Positions 1-10,044 of a DNA stretch of 64,000 nucleotides are shown piece by piece. Position 1 is the first letter of the stretch. Each line of letters opens with the position of its first letter. The notes below the pieces were generated by a model. That model had not been told where the DNA came from. It saw nothing but the letters and a program-made list of their open reading frames with translations, and made no database searches. Made by a program: the position numbers and the translations under genes. Source of the stretch: Ardenticatenaceae bacterium (GTDB taxonomy: Bacteria; Chloroflexota; Anaerolineae; Promineifilales; Promineifilaceae); NCBI GenBank assembly GCA_020634455.1, contig JACKBQ010000001.1, positions 3,534,001 to 3,598,000 on the forward strand, read 5' to 3'.

Positions 1-13
1 CTGGACTTGCGTA

Positions 14-35
14 GGACAATTTTGCAAAATTGTCC
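14..35. repeat. 22-bp perfect palindrome upstream of the first gene
   Basis: Two 11-base arms, GGACAATTTTG and CAAAATTGTCC, abut with no loop. The element ends 18 bases before the chosen start of the DUF4126 gene. It could be an intergenic repeat or an operator. A similar AT-rich palindrome (ATGCAAAATTTGCAT) lies at 12316-12330. Confidence 0.6.
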
Positions 36-53
36 CACATTTTCGGAGAAAAA

Positions 54-620
54 ATGCTCGATCTCTTTAGCGCCTTTGGTTTGGCTGGCAGCGCTGGCCT
101 GAATGCGTACATTCCCCTGCTTCTGGTCGCGCTGGCGGCTCGCTTCCCCCTCAATAATCCCCTGCTCAACTTATCGGAACCGTACAGCGTCATGGGTAGC
201 TGGTGGGCCATTGGCATCATTGGGATACTGCTCATCATCGAAATGTTGGTGGACAAAGTGCCCGCCATTGACACCGTAAACGATGTTATTCAGACCTTTG
301 TGCGACCGGCCGCTGGCGCGGTGCTGTTTGCCGCCAATGCCCAAATTGTGACCGATATTCATCCCATTTTGGCGCTGGGAGCCGGACTGCTTGTGGCGGG
401 CGGTGTCCATGTTGTTAAAGGTGTGGCCCGACCTGTCGTGACGGCCACTACGGCTGGCACGGGTAACTGGCTGGTCAGCCTTGTGGAAGATATTGTGGCT
501 TTTTTTACCTCTATTCTGGCCATTTTCTTGCCAATTTTGGGGGTCATACTGCTCGGCTTCATTTTATTTTACGGCATCAGGCTGTATCAGCGACGGCGGA
601 GACGAACCGCTTTACGCTAG
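54..620 (+). CDS. DUF4126 family membrane protein
   Basis: This small hydrophobic protein of 188 residues matches the DUF4126 pattern from memory: an N-terminal AGLNAYIPLLLVALAARF segment, a second hydrophobic segment ending in EMLVDKVP, and an RPAAGAVLFAA stretch. About four membrane-spanning segments are visible, near residues 5-28, 52-68, 106-125 and 145-175, and the C-terminus is Arg-rich (positive inside). A start 24 bases upstream is possible, but the ATG at 54 has a GGAGAA ribosome site and clears the palindrome at 14-35. The function of this family is unknown and neighbours give no strong clue; the next gene is also a small membrane protein. Confidence 0.75.
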   Translation: MLDLFSAFGLAGSAGLNAYIPLLLVALAARFPLNNPLLNLSEPYSVMGSWWAIGIIGILLIIEMLVDKVPAIDTVNDVIQTFVRPAAGAVLFAANAQIVTDIHPILALGAGLLVAGGVHVVKGVARPVVTATTAGTGNWLVSLVEDIVAFFTSILAIFLPILGVILLGFILFYGIRLYQRRRRRTALR

Positions 621-746
621 AAATCAAAGAAGGAGGTGGGCACGCAAGAAGAATTAACCGATTTTGCAACGATTTTTAAACAGATGTGTTTATCAAATTG
701 ATTTAGGTGATTTGTCAAGAAGTTTTAATTCCTTTAGGAGGAACAC

Positions 747-1295
747 ATGTTAGATCGAATCATTGGTGTTTTGAAATTAGATGCAAATGTTTATGAAGAA
801 ATTGAGGCAGATGAAAATGCAACGACTCAGGCTGCAATTGTGGTGGCGGTTGTTGCAATTGTGGGTGGTTTGATTGGCGGTGGCATTAGTGCCGCGATGG
901 GCGGCAGCTTTTTAGGTAGCTTTTTGAGCCAACTGTTGAGTGCTTTTATTGGTTGGTTGATATGGTCTGGTGTTACCTATTTTGTAGGCACCTCCTTATT
1001 TGGTGGTAAAGCCACAATGGGTGAGATGCTGCGTGTTTTGGGCTTTGCTCAAGCGCCTGGTATTTTGGGTATCATCCCGGTTTGCGGCTCTTTTGTCGGT
1101 TGGGTCTGGACATTGGCGTGTACATTTATTGCCATTCGCCAGGGTCTGGATTTGGACAACAGTAAAGCCGCAATGACGGCCGTAATTGCGTTCATTGCTG
1201 TCGTTATTATGGGTTTTGTGATTGGTGCGATTTTGGCTGCTGTCGGTCTGGCTGCTGGCGCAGGTATGGGCGCTTTGCAAGGTCTGGGCGGCTGA
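747..1295 (+). CDS. Yip1-domain membrane protein
   Basis: The 182-residue protein begins with a short amphipathic segment and an acidic stretch (EEIEADENATTQA), followed by four or five hydrophobic, Gly/Ala/Val-rich segments. This is the layout of bacterial YIP1-family proteins, whose role is not well defined. A strong AGGAGG ribosome site lies seven bases before the ATG. One ACGGCCGT octamer lies inside the gene at 1176. A strong terminator follows 25 bases after the stop. The family call rests on hydropathy and N-terminal resemblance, so it is tentative. Confidence 0.6.
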   Translation: MLDRIIGVLKLDANVYEEIEADENATTQAAIVVAVVAIVGGLIGGGISAAMGGSFLGSFLSQLLSAFIGWLIWSGVTYFVGTSLFGGKATMGEMLRVLGFAQAPGILGIIPVCGSFVGWVWTLACTFIAIRQGLDLDNSKAAMTAVIAFIAVVIMGFVIGAILAAVGLAAGAGMGALQGLGG

Positions 1296-1320
1296 TCGCT
1301 TACTTTATCTAACGTAAAAG

Positions 1321-1356
1321 AAAACGGCCGTCTGCCCCGAAGACGGCCGTTTTTTT
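1321..1356. terminator. Bidirectional intrinsic terminator built from two octamers
   Basis: A perfect 13-bp stem (AAAACGGCCGTCT pairing with AGACGGCCGTTTT) has a seven-base loop and runs into a T tract. It lies between convergent genes, so it can end transcripts from both sides. Each arm carries a complete ACGGCCGT. Confidence 0.9.
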
Positions 1357-1373
1357 ATTGCCTCAACTAATAT

Positions 1374-4300
1374 TTATTGCGTCAGCTGCACATTGATCTG
1401 GCGGATACGGCCGTTCCGTGCAAACAGATGTTGGCTTAATGCTTTGTCTAGTTGGTGGCCTGCAATGTGCTGCGATTCTCCATCCGCAAACTGCACTTCG
1501 ATGCCAGCCGTCTCGCTCTGGATGTACACAATCGGTGTTTGGCAGAAGGTAAAAGCCAGAGCATGGGCTGGTAGCTGCAATGTTTCCATTTGACCAGATA
1601 AATTTACATAACTAAACATGTGCGGCGCGACCAAAAATTCCTCTGCTCGAAGCAGCGTGGGGGCAAATTGCAGGCGACCTGCCTGCACCGAAACCCCCAG
1701 TTCGCCCCAGCGGGTCAAAATTTCCTCTTTGACCTGGCCAGTCATGCCGGGCTGCCGTGCGCCGTTGCCAAAAGGTGTATGGGAGTAGGGGTCGGTAGGG
1801 AATGCGCCGTACACATCGGGCGTTTTGTTGAAGCCGATGCCTGCCCGAATGTCGTAGTAGGCGGCGGCGAGGGCGGTGATTACGGCCGGATTCAGGTCTT
1901 CCTGCACTGCTTGCAGATAACATTCTTGCGTCGCTACCAGCAGCTTGGAAACCATATGCCAGTAGATACTGCCCAATCCCTCGTAGGCAAAAAAGGTGCC
2001 GGAGCGCCCCGTGAAGGCGCGATGGTTGAAGGTTGTTTCAAACAGTTCCAAAATGAACGCCTGCTCATTGGCAACCAGTTCGGCCAGGAGGGGTTCCTGA
2101 CGCATTTGCTGTAACAGGTTGGCTACGTCGCTGGCATTGCGGAAACGGCCGTTAAAATGAAAATCGCCCGCTTCATCTTTAATAAGCAGTCGTCGGTCCC
2201 CGGTATTTTGTAGCTTTTGAACCAGCGGTGAATGGGCCACCTGGGCTGCGGCCACGTTATTTTTCTGCCGAAAGCCGGGCAGCCGACGGTTGGGGTACAG
2301 CATATAAGAATGCTGGTCGGCCCGGTACAGCTCGCTGTGGCGCAGGCTTTGCAACAGCTCTAACGCCTCTGCGGGGGTGAGCAATCCCGCCGACAGCAGC
2401 GCTACCTGCCCTTCCAGCATCAGATACAGGTGCTCAATGCTGGCTGTTTCCTTACCCAACACCAAAATGTTGTAAGTGTGAGCCAAACCGTCGGGGCGGC
2501 GATTTACGCGCAGGGTGTGTTCGATGTAACTTTGCGCCAGCGTCAGAAAGCTGGCCAGCTCTGTGGCCGCCATAGTTTGTTGGGTTTGGGGTAGGCCAGT
2601 TTTGTACAGGGTGGTTCGGTAGGCGGTTACGGCCGTTCCCAACGCATCCATCATTGCCCGCCGATCTGTACCGCTAAAACTATCTTGCAGACGGTCTTGA
2701 AAATGGGAGAAAATGGTCTGTACATCCTCAAACAGGTCAGCAACGGCCGTATTCACCGCAAAATCGGGGCCATCATATCCGGCCAGCAAGGCATGCCAAA
2801 AAGCAATAAAGCGGCGCAAATATGCCACGGTAACCACCGACAGCCCCTTGCCGACCAGTGCGTTGTTGGCATCGTTCCATTCCGGGCGCTGGGTGTTCAT
2901 CCAGATGCCGCCTTCTGGCACCAGGTTGGTAAGCTTGGCTAGCAGCAAGGTAAGTAGCTTTTCCACCATCGTTACGTGAATGACATTGCCAGAACTGTCT
3001 AGCAGCAAACGGCCGTCTGTGCCCAGGTGGGTAACGGCCGTTTCCACCGCTTTTTCCGTGTCCCAATCAAAATCAATCGTGTCGTACCAGTTGGACAGCA
3101 TCTCTGTGTAGCTTTTTTGACGGTATGGCACGTTGGCATAACTAAAAATTGGCTGGCTCCACAGCTGCGCCAGCTTGCCTGGCTGCATCTGCTCGGCCAC
3201 CTCCAGCAGCTTTTGCAGGTAGATTATTTGATGATCGTTCCAGTAGCCAATGTTGGCCCATGGATTGTCCGGCTCTGGCACTTCCCACTCGATGCCCGCT
3301 CTGGTTACCCGGTACGGATTATAGCCGTCGGCGGTGGTGGCGTTGAGAAATCTCGCAATCATGCCTTCGGTAAAAACCGGAAAGGACCAGGCCATTGGCT
3401 CCCAATTTTGGAAGATGTCGCGCCAGTTGCCCTGGTAATCCCGATTTGGAGAACCGTCTCGCTTCTTCAGGTTGATAGAAAAGTGGTTCCAGGGTCGGCT
3501 GGGGTCGCCGTGGCGACGGCTAAAGGAAAGGGGCAAATATTCGTGACAAAGGCGGATAAGGTTTGGCTCACCGCTGGTAGCGGCACGGGCGTACAGGTCG
3601 CGCATGTTCATTTGCTCAGGCAGATTGGCAAACCAGGTTACGGCCGTTTCCACCAATGCACGATTGCGCGTTTGCACAAACTCCATAAAGTCGTGCCGAT
3701 GCACCTGGTAGCCATCATCAAAAATGCCGCCACGCATAATGTTGAACAGCACGTTGGCAAAATGGTGTGTGGTTGTGTTTTGCTCAGCTGACTGCTGCAA
3801 ACCATCGGCTGCGGCCACATACTGCACCAGCGTGGCGGTTCCCCGCGCCACATCTTCTTCGATTTGTTGCTGGATACAAGCCGGTTCCTGCTGCAAAAAT
3901 CGGCTCAGCTTGTGTACGGCGGCGCTGTCCTGGTTCACGTCCGCCGCAATCTGCCACTGCTGCACCACCCCCGGTGACAAAGCAAACGATGAAGCGACGA
4001 GATACGCCCCGGCCTTACCGCAAATATCATGCTCTGGGGTGGGGAAACGGCCGTAACGAAACCGATCCATCTGGTCCGTGCAAAGCAGATGTGTGGGTTG
4101 CGGTAACCCCACCTGCCAGGCCACCGTTGTCTTCAGCGATTCGCTTGGCTCGGCCCGATCAGTCAGCGTGGCGCTCAGGGAAAACAGCCCCAGCCCGGTT
4201 TCAGGGTCTAACTCGTTCCGCTTGTAAGCATTTAGCAAGCTGCTCATGGTATTTTGCAATTGCGCGGTTGCCCCATAGGGCAGCAGATTTTGCAGCCCAT

Positions 4301-4841
4301 CCAGCAATTCAACCTGGCACCCATCTTTGCCGATGTTTTCTAGCCAGCAGGTTCGCGCAAAGCCCAGGGCATCACTTGTGCGCCAGGCGGTGCGCAGCCG
4401 TAGCTGCAAATCGTGATTCACTTCCTCAAATACAAGTACGTTGCCGTACACATTTTTGTACAGATTCCGTTCAATGTCGTACACCCCGGCATACCGGTTA
4501 GAAAATGGCTCCCATAGGTGGATACGGCCGTTTCGCATCACGCGAACCACTGTTTTTGGCCCTGTCAATTCACTGTGTGCCGTAATTTTGTCTTCTGTTT
4601 CATACGGGAAGAGAGCCGATTCTGCATTGGCTCGCCCGGCGGTCAGGCCACCCGTGCTGGCAATAAACAGCCAATGGTCTGAACTGCTTACCAGGCTCAT
4701 AAAAAACGGCCGCATCTGATCATAATTGGCAATCTTATAAAACGTTTCCCCCATCAACTCTACAAAACTACCTGCAACCGGGCGGGTGCTTTGTTTAAGA
4801 GCGCCTTCACCAATCCAAGTTTCCAATTTCTGATGCTCCAT
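1374..4841 (-). CDS. Large cytosolic glycan-active protein, candidate beta-glucan phosphorylase
   Basis: The 1155-residue protein has no signal peptide. The start at 4841 is chosen because GGAGAGGA lies just upstream; the longer frame begins 26 codons earlier, inside a terminator. The middle holds conserved-looking blocks such as RRHGDPSRPWNHF, NWRDIFQNWEPMAWSFP, TADGYNPYRVTRAGIEWE and NTQRPEWNDANNALVG. The Trp-Asn-Asp at about 655-657 recalls the catalytic WND region of GH94-type (alpha/alpha)6-barrel phosphorylases. The length is near that of GH149/GH161 beta-1,3-glucan phosphorylases. Neighbouring GH16 enzymes and a sugar transporter support a role in intracellular processing of glucan oligosaccharides. 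Family membership is inferred from memory and context. Confidence 0.55.
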   Translation of the reverse strand: MEHQKLETWIGEGALKQSTRPVAGSFVELMGETFYKIANYDQMRPFFMSLVSSSDHWLFIASTGGLTAGRANAESALFPYETEDKITAHSELTGPKTVVRVMRNGRIHLWEPFSNRYAGVYDIERNLYKNVYGNVLVFEEVNHDLQLRLRTAWRTSDALGFARTCWLENIGKDGCQVELLDGLQNLLPYGATAQLQNTMSSLLNAYKRNELDPETGLGLFSLSATLTDRAEPSESLKTTVAWQVGLPQPTHLLCTDQMDRFRYGRFPTPEHDICGKAGAYLVASSFALSPGVVQQWQIAADVNQDSAAVHKLSRFLQQEPACIQQQIEEDVARGTATLVQYVAAADGLQQSAEQNTTTHHFANVLFNIMRGGIFDDGYQVHRHDFMEFVQTRNRALVETAVTWFANLPEQMNMRDLYARAATSGEPNLIRLCHEYLPLSFSRRHGDPSRPWNHFSINLKKRDGSPNRDYQGNWRDIFQNWEPMAWSFPVFTEGMIARFLNATTADGYNPYRVTRAGIEWEVPEPDNPWANIGYWNDHQIIYLQKLLEVAEQMQPGKLAQLWSQPIFSYANVPYRQKSYTEMLSNWYDTIDFDWDTEKAVETAVTHLGTDGRLLLDSSGNVIHVTMVEKLLTLLLAKLTNLVPEGGIWMNTQRPEWNDANNALVGKGLSVVTVAYLRRFIAFWHALLAGYDGPDFAVNTAVADLFEDVQTIFSHFQDRLQDSFSGTDRRAMMDALGTAVTAYRTTLYKTGLPQTQQTMAATELASFLTLAQSYIEHTLRVNRRPDGLAHTYNILVLGKETASIEHLYLMLEGQVALLSAGLLTPAEALELLQSLRHSELYRADQHSYMLYPNRRLPGFRQKNNVAAAQVAHSPLVQKLQNTGDRRLLIKDEAGDFHFNGRFRNASDVANLLQQMRQEPLLAELVANEQAFILELFETTFNHRAFTGRSGTFFAYEGLGSIYWHMVSKLLVATQECYLQAVQEDLNPAVITALAAAYYDIRAGIGFNKTPDVYGAFPTDPYSHTPFGNGARQPGMTGQVKEEILTRWGELGVSVQAGRLQFAPTLLRAEEFLVAPHMFSYVNLSGQMETLQLPAHALAFTFCQTPIVYIQSETAGIEVQFADGESQHIAGHQLDKALSQHLFARNGRIRQINVQLTQ

Positions 4842-4867
4842 CAGATTCCTCTCCTCTTCCAAAAATA

Positions 4868-4913
4868 GCCAAAAAGAAGAAGGCTTTGGCTGGAACCAAA
4901 CCGGCCAAAGCCC
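4868..4913 (-). terminator. Intrinsic terminator in front of the phosphorylase-like gene
   Basis: GGCTTTGGC (4882-4890) pairs with GCCAAAGCC (4904-4912). Read on the minus strand, the stem is followed by TTCTTCTTTTT. It separates the giant GH16 gene from the downstream gene and argues that the downstream start lies at 4841. Confidence 0.7.
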
Positions 4914-4946
4914 TCTCATTTACTCATTTGCTGAACTTTTTAACCC

Positions 4947-4984
4947 CGCAGGCAGGAAAATGGCACGCCTTTTTCCCGCCTGCG
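4947..4984 (-). terminator. Hairpin just after the giant GH16 gene
   Basis: Arms CGCAGGCAGGAAAA and TTTTCCCGCCTGCG form a 14-bp stem with one mismatch and a ten-base loop, starting 11 bases past the stop codon. It probably ends or protects the GH16 mRNA; a second terminator follows. Confidence 0.6.
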
Positions 4985-4995
4985 TATAAACACGG

Positions 4996-7900
4996 TTATG
5001 GAACGAACTCAAATGCGCCAATGTCGCAAGCTGCGTCACGAGCTACGCCACGCTGATCGGTTATCGGGCAAACGGCCGTATTCGCCGCATCAATCGCTGG
5101 ACTGCCAGCCAGCAAAGCATGGGTGAGCGTAGGCCCGCCATTGTCGGCCAGCAGGCCAAGCAGCGCATCCCCAACCACCTGGTCAGAGGCCACATTTGCG
5201 CACGTGCCGTCTGTGAACACATTGTTGCCCAATGAGTTCAGCGCCACCGCGCCACCGCCAAACGGAGCCAGGAAGCAACCAAAGTCGCCATTGGCCGCCA
5301 CAATGCTGTTTTGGATGTTCAGCGTGGCGCTGGCATCGGTGAAGGTGCCCACAAACAGACCGCCAGCGGTTCCCGCCGGGGCGGAATTGCCGGTAACGGT
5401 ACTGTTGGTGATATTCACCACGCCATCGGTGATAAACGCCGCCCCGCCATGCCAGGCCGTGGAGGTGTTCCCACTAATGGTGCTGTTTTCGATGGTGCCA
5501 TTGCCCAGTGTACGCATACCGCCACCCACATCGGCAGACACATTACCACTCACCGTGCTGCGGATCAACGTCGTTGTTGTGTTGAAGAACGAGTAGATAC
5601 CGCCCCCCGTCCAGCCACTGCTGTTGTCGGACACAGTGCTGTCAATCAGGGTGAGCGATGCGCCATCGCCACTGTAGATGCCGCCACCGCCCTGCCAGAA
5701 GTCACCAGCGTCGGTGGTCATGGTGTTGCCCGTTACCGCTGAGTTTTCCAGCGTGAGCGCCCCATTATTCAGCACGCCGCCCGCCAACTGGAAGCCGTAG
5801 CCATTGGTGAGGGTGAGACCCTTGATGGTGACATTGGTGCCTGCATTAATAATGAATACGCGGTCAATGCCACCGCCATTCAGGCTAATGCCGGGCGCGG
5901 CTGTGGCGTCAATCACCACGTCGCCGCTGGGCACGATGGGGCCGTTCAGGGCGACGGTGCCGCCTGCCAGCGCCGGATCGAAGCTGATGGTGCCACCAGG
6001 GGCAATGCGGGTCAGGGCATCACGCAGTGAGCCGTCGCCGCTGTTGGTCAGTGTGGTTACCGTTAGCTCGGTGGGCGGAGGCAGCGGCTTCACGCGCACC
6101 TGGTCTAGCGAAGTGGTGGTGCCAGCAGGCACCGAGAAGCCGTAGCCCCACACTTCTTCCAAGCTCAGGCCGTCGTCCGGTGCGCCAGCGGGCTGCTCGG
6201 CGCTGCGGGCAAAGCTGGTGAAGGGAATCTCAACCTGCTGCCAGCCAGTGAAGTTGTCTACAAAGCTGCTTTCAAACCGTTCGGCCGTATCTGGCCCCTG
6301 GTAAACGCGAATGTAGTCAACGGCCATCGATTGTGGCAGTTGCAGGTTAGGGTCTACTGTGCCGCCAAAGTTACCGCCGATGGCTACGTTTAGCAGCAGG
6401 TAGACAGGGTCGTTGAAGACCCATTCTCCCGAAACATCAGCCGGGGTAGCGGTGTGATAGAGGATGCCGTCTACGTACCAATCAATGCGGTTTGGCTGCC
6501 ATTCGATGGTGAAGGTGTGGTAATTGTCGGAAACGGGGCCGCCAAAGTCGTAGACGTTGCCGAAGCTTTGACCGCCGGAGTAGCCGGGGCCATGCACGGT
6601 GCCGAAGATTTCGTTGGGCAGGCGGCTGACGTATTCCATGAAGTCAATTTCGCCTGTTTGCGGCCAATCTACCACATCAATGTCGGTACCCAGGCTCCAG
6701 AAGGCGGGCCAAAGACCAGCTTCGCCACTGGGGACAAGGATGCGGGATTCGATACGGCCGTATGCAAATTCAGCCTTGCGCCAGGAGATTAACCGGGCAG
6801 AGGTGTACTCACACGGGCCGTAGTAACAATCCAGTGATCCATCGGCTTCACGCACGGTGAGTACCATGTTGCCGTTGCCGTCGGTGGCGGCATTGGCCGG
6901 GTCGTCTGTGTAATATTGGAATTCGTCGTTGCCCCAGCCGGGAATGCCGTTGACTGTACCGTCGCCAATTTCATAACTCCAATATTCTGGGTTTGGCGGC
7001 GTACCGACTGGCTCGTTGAACTCTTCGCTCCACACCATGCTCCAACCAGCGGGGCCGGGGTCTGCGGCGCGGTTTTCTTTCAGATTAACGGTGACTTCGT
7101 CGCCGCTGTTGCTGCCGTAATACCAGAAGGTGAGCGCTTCACCGTTGCTCCAGTTTTGCCCCAGGGCAAAGTCACGGCTGAAGGTGGCTGGCGCAGGGGC
7201 TACACGGCTAAATACGGCCGTAGCGCGCAACCAGGCCACACCATACCGGGCAACGGCCGTTGCATTATTGCCTTTGGCCAGCGCATCAGCCGCACCATCC
7301 ATTTGGGTTTGCGCCTGCCTGATCCAGTTGGCCGCCCCATTACTGGCAATGGCCAGGTCTAGCTGCAACTGAGCCAGATTGCCTGCCGCGCTTACCAAAT
7401 CCGCCACAATTGCCTGAATAGCGCTCACAGGAGCACCTGGCGCGTTGTCTGCCAGCTCCAGGAAGATGACGGCTTGGGTGATGCGGCTCATGGCGGTAGA
7501 ACCATAGGTGGCGTCTAGATAGTAATCATTTTGCCAATTTTGCGGCAAAAGGCTGCGCTCAAGCTGAATGAGGGTGCGTTGGAGCCACTTGTCTGTTTGG
7601 GCGTTGCCGGAGGGGATGAGCGCCATCACCTCTGCATAGGCAGTTTCCAGCGCGACGCGGGGAGCAGTTTCAACGGGCGGAGCCACGTTTAGAACGGTCT
7701 CAAAGGCATCTTGGCCGGGAATGGCAAGGGAATCGGCGGCGGTGATTTCGGCCGTTTCTAATCCAACTAAACCATTTGTCTCCCACAGGTAATCGCCCTT
7801 CTCAAAGTCGTCCAGCAGGTTCTTGTCGTACGGATCATTTTCCTGAATGAACGCACCCGCCTGCATGGAAAAGCCTTCAGCCACGTCCACCGGGTTGCTC

Positions 7901-10044
7901 AGGCGCAAAATGACGCTTTCGTCACCTTCAAATTTTGTATCTTCCAATGTTTCCAGCGGGAATGTCAGTTCAGACGGGCCGCCGTTGACAAAGGTTAGTG
8001 TGCCGGAGGTCGTATTGTAATCTTTTCCTGGCGTGGCAGAACCAACCTCTGTTGTGTAATCCACCGACACCTGGGCCGGATCGTCACTGTTCATGGGGCG
8101 GTTGAGCTTCACAACGATGTTGCCTGTGGTGCCTTCATCCACCTCGTAACGAGCGCTGGCAAAGGTGACAGCAAGGGCAGGAATTTCGGCTACACCGTAA
8201 ACGGCCGCATCATCTACAAAGTAGGTCAGTTCGCTGCCGGTGTTGAGCGTACCAAACGCCCAGCCGTGTACCTGCGTCAGTGTGAAGCCGTCGTTGGGTG
8301 CGCCGTTGCCAATGTCTTTGCGCACAAAGCTGGCAAAGGGGATTTCAAACAGCTTCCAGCCGGAGAAATCGTCTACCAAGGCCACGCTGAACCGCTCGGC
8401 ATCATCTGTGGTGGAGCCGGGGTTACGATTGTCTATGATGTCTACGAACAGGCCAGTGCCAGTATTGAGACCATACAGCCAAAAGCTGAACCCTTCGTAG
8501 CTGCTCCAATCTTGCGGCACCCAGGTGTCTACGGTTTCGTTCTCAAACGCATGCACAAACCCGGCAAACGCGGTTACGTCCCCAGTCATCGCCAGCACAT
8601 TGTTGCCTGCGGCGGAGCCGGGCACGGGCGCTGATGGTGCATCGGTAATGGCAATGGAGATCGGGCTGCCGTCGCTAAACGTTACAAAGCCGATGGAAAC
8701 GCCGTCGCCATTTACGCCAGAGGGCAGGCCATTTTCAAAATCATCAATGATGACCGATGGCGGGTTAGGTGTACCGCTGGAGAAGACCCAGTAGTCGGTG
8801 CGGAAGTTTACGTCGGAGCCGGAGTTGCCAATGACGGCGATGACGATGTTGACCAGTTGGCCATTGCCGCCGTTAGCTACCGAGACGGCATCCAGCACGC
8901 CGTTGCCGCCGGTGAAGAAGGAGTTGTCGTCGAAGAAGTCGGCCAGCGGAATGGAAACTTGTTGCCAGCCACCGCCGCTAATGGCACAAGGCCCAGCGGC
9001 CGAAACCACACAGTTGAACTGGAATTCGTCGTCAACGGCCGTTTCTGCCAAATCATCCCCGGTATCATCCTCTTGCAGGTTAATTTCCAGGGTGTAATCC
9101 TGCCCTGCGTCTGGGTTGATCCAGAAGCTAAACGTGTCTACCGTGGACAAATCCAGCAGGTTGGTACGGCCGAATCCGCCAAAGAAGCCCGGCACACCGC
9201 CAGACCCCCAACCAGTCTCCAATGAGAACACGCCACCATTGCTGGGGGGCAAATCGGCCGTGTTCGGGGCAATGCCACCGCCGCCAACGGCACCGCCAAA
9301 GGCGAACCAGCCGTTGCCAAACGGATCGCCATGCTCCATGTCGTCAAACACCAGCAGGCTACCACCGCCGCCCAGTGGGCCGCCAGCAGTGAAGGAAAGC
9401 TGGTCAAAATCCACCTCAACAGTCGAGCCAGGAGCGCCCGCAACGCCGGAAACAACCACCACAACCTCATCCAGGTTGCCGTTGAAGCTGCCGTCGCCGC
9501 CAGTTGCCAGGTCAGTAAAACCGCTCAGCGGGGCGCTAACCAGCGTCCATTGGTCGTCGAAGGAGGCGCTGGTAAAGACCGTGTCCAGCCGGAAGGAATC
9601 TTCCGCGCCATCGGTCCAGCCGTCGCCGTTCAAATCTTCACGCAGGGTGATTTCCAGAGTGTACTGGCTCACCGTGGCGTCGCTTTGGTTGAGTACCCAT
9701 ACGTTAAACCAGGGATCAGCCGGTGCGGCTGGTTGGGTGGCGTTGTCAAAATTTTTGAAGAAGCCGCCGTAAAAAACGGAGTTGGAGCCATCGCCACCCC
9801 AGCCGGTGCTGAGGTAGAAACTACCTTCCTGCGGTCGGTCGCTCAATGCGCCACCGCCACCGCCAGCGGCATTGCCGCCAAAAAAGCCCCAATCGGAGGC
9901 ATCTCCATCCTCAAAATCGTCAATGACGGCATCTGGCGTGGCCGCCAGCACGGCACCAGAACGACTGCCCAAGGGCACCATAAAGCCAGTGATAAAAATG
10001 GTTACCAAGGCCATGATTAAAAATAATCGTGTTTTACTTTTCAT
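4996..10044 (-). CDS. Giant secreted multi-domain GH16 glucanase with beta-helix tail
   Basis: The 1682-residue protein has a signal peptide (cleavage near residue 35, AVLA-ATP). Three carbohydrate-binding-like repeats that open with IDDFE/FDDME motifs span about 37-620. A Calx-beta-like domain follows at about 635-735. Next come another DDFE module interrupted by a helical stretch (about 790-950), the GH16 catalytic domain (about 1020-1275) with E1132-I-D1134-F-M-E1137, and a C-terminal right-handed beta-helix with a choice-of-anchor-type end (about 1325-1682). GH16 enzymes with this motif are typically beta-1,3- or beta-1,3-1,4-glucanases (laminarinases). It is the largest of three GH16 proteins encoded in tandem here. 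Confidence 0.85.
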   Translation of the reverse strand: MKSKTRLFLIMALVTIFITGFMVPLGSRSGAVLAATPDAVIDDFEDGDASDWGFFGGNAAGGGGGALSDRPQEGSFYLSTGWGGDGSNSVFYGGFFKNFDNATQPAAPADPWFNVWVLNQSDATVSQYTLEITLREDLNGDGWTDGAEDSFRLDTVFTSASFDDQWTLVSAPLSGFTDLATGGDGSFNGNLDEVVVVVSGVAGAPGSTVEVDFDQLSFTAGGPLGGGGSLLVFDDMEHGDPFGNGWFAFGGAVGGGGIAPNTADLPPSNGGVFSLETGWGSGGVPGFFGGFGRTNLLDLSTVDTFSFWINPDAGQDYTLEINLQEDDTGDDLAETAVDDEFQFNCVVSAAGPCAISGGGWQQVSIPLADFFDDNSFFTGGNGVLDAVSVANGGNGQLVNIVIAVIGNSGSDVNFRTDYWVFSSGTPNPPSVIIDDFENGLPSGVNGDGVSIGFVTFSDGSPISIAITDAPSAPVPGSAAGNNVLAMTGDVTAFAGFVHAFENETVDTWVPQDWSSYEGFSFWLYGLNTGTGLFVDIIDNRNPGSTTDDAERFSVALVDDFSGWKLFEIPFASFVRKDIGNGAPNDGFTLTQVHGWAFGTLNTGSELTYFVDDAAVYGVAEIPALAVTFASARYEVDEGTTGNIVVKLNRPMNSDDPAQVSVDYTTEVGSATPGKDYNTTSGTLTFVNGGPSELTFPLETLEDTKFEGDESVILRLSNPVDVAEGFSMQAGAFIQENDPYDKNLLDDFEKGDYLWETNGLVGLETAEITAADSLAIPGQDAFETVLNVAPPVETAPRVALETAYAEVMALIPSGNAQTDKWLQRTLIQLERSLLPQNWQNDYYLDATYGSTAMSRITQAVIFLELADNAPGAPVSAIQAIVADLVSAAGNLAQLQLDLAIASNGAANWIRQAQTQMDGAADALAKGNNATAVARYGVAWLRATAVFSRVAPAPATFSRDFALGQNWSNGEALTFWYYGSNSGDEVTVNLKENRAADPGPAGWSMVWSEEFNEPVGTPPNPEYWSYEIGDGTVNGIPGWGNDEFQYYTDDPANAATDGNGNMVLTVREADGSLDCYYGPCEYTSARLISWRKAEFAYGRIESRILVPSGEAGLWPAFWSLGTDIDVVDWPQTGEIDFMEYVSRLPNEIFGTVHGPGYSGGQSFGNVYDFGGPVSDNYHTFTIEWQPNRIDWYVDGILYHTATPADVSGEWVFNDPVYLLLNVAIGGNFGGTVDPNLQLPQSMAVDYIRVYQGPDTAERFESSFVDNFTGWQQVEIPFTSFARSAEQPAGAPDDGLSLEEVWGYGFSVPAGTTTSLDQVRVKPLPPPTELTVTTLTNSGDGSLRDALTRIAPGGTISFDPALAGGTVALNGPIVPSGDVVIDATAAPGISLNGGGIDRVFIINAGTNVTIKGLTLTNGYGFQLAGGVLNNGALTLENSAVTGNTMTTDAGDFWQGGGGIYSGDGASLTLIDSTVSDNSSGWTGGGIYSFFNTTTTLIRSTVSGNVSADVGGGMRTLGNGTIENSTISGNTSTAWHGGAAFITDGVVNITNSTVTGNSAPAGTAGGLFVGTFTDASATLNIQNSIVAANGDFGCFLAPFGGGAVALNSLGNNVFTDGTCANVASDQVVGDALLGLLADNGGPTLTHALLAGSPAIDAANTAVCPITDQRGVARDAACDIGAFEFVP

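Noticed and set aside
2685..3791. Several long frames antisense to the phosphorylase-like gene
   Set aside because: They lie opposite a clear 1155-codon gene, lack ribosome sites and show no domain-like sequence.
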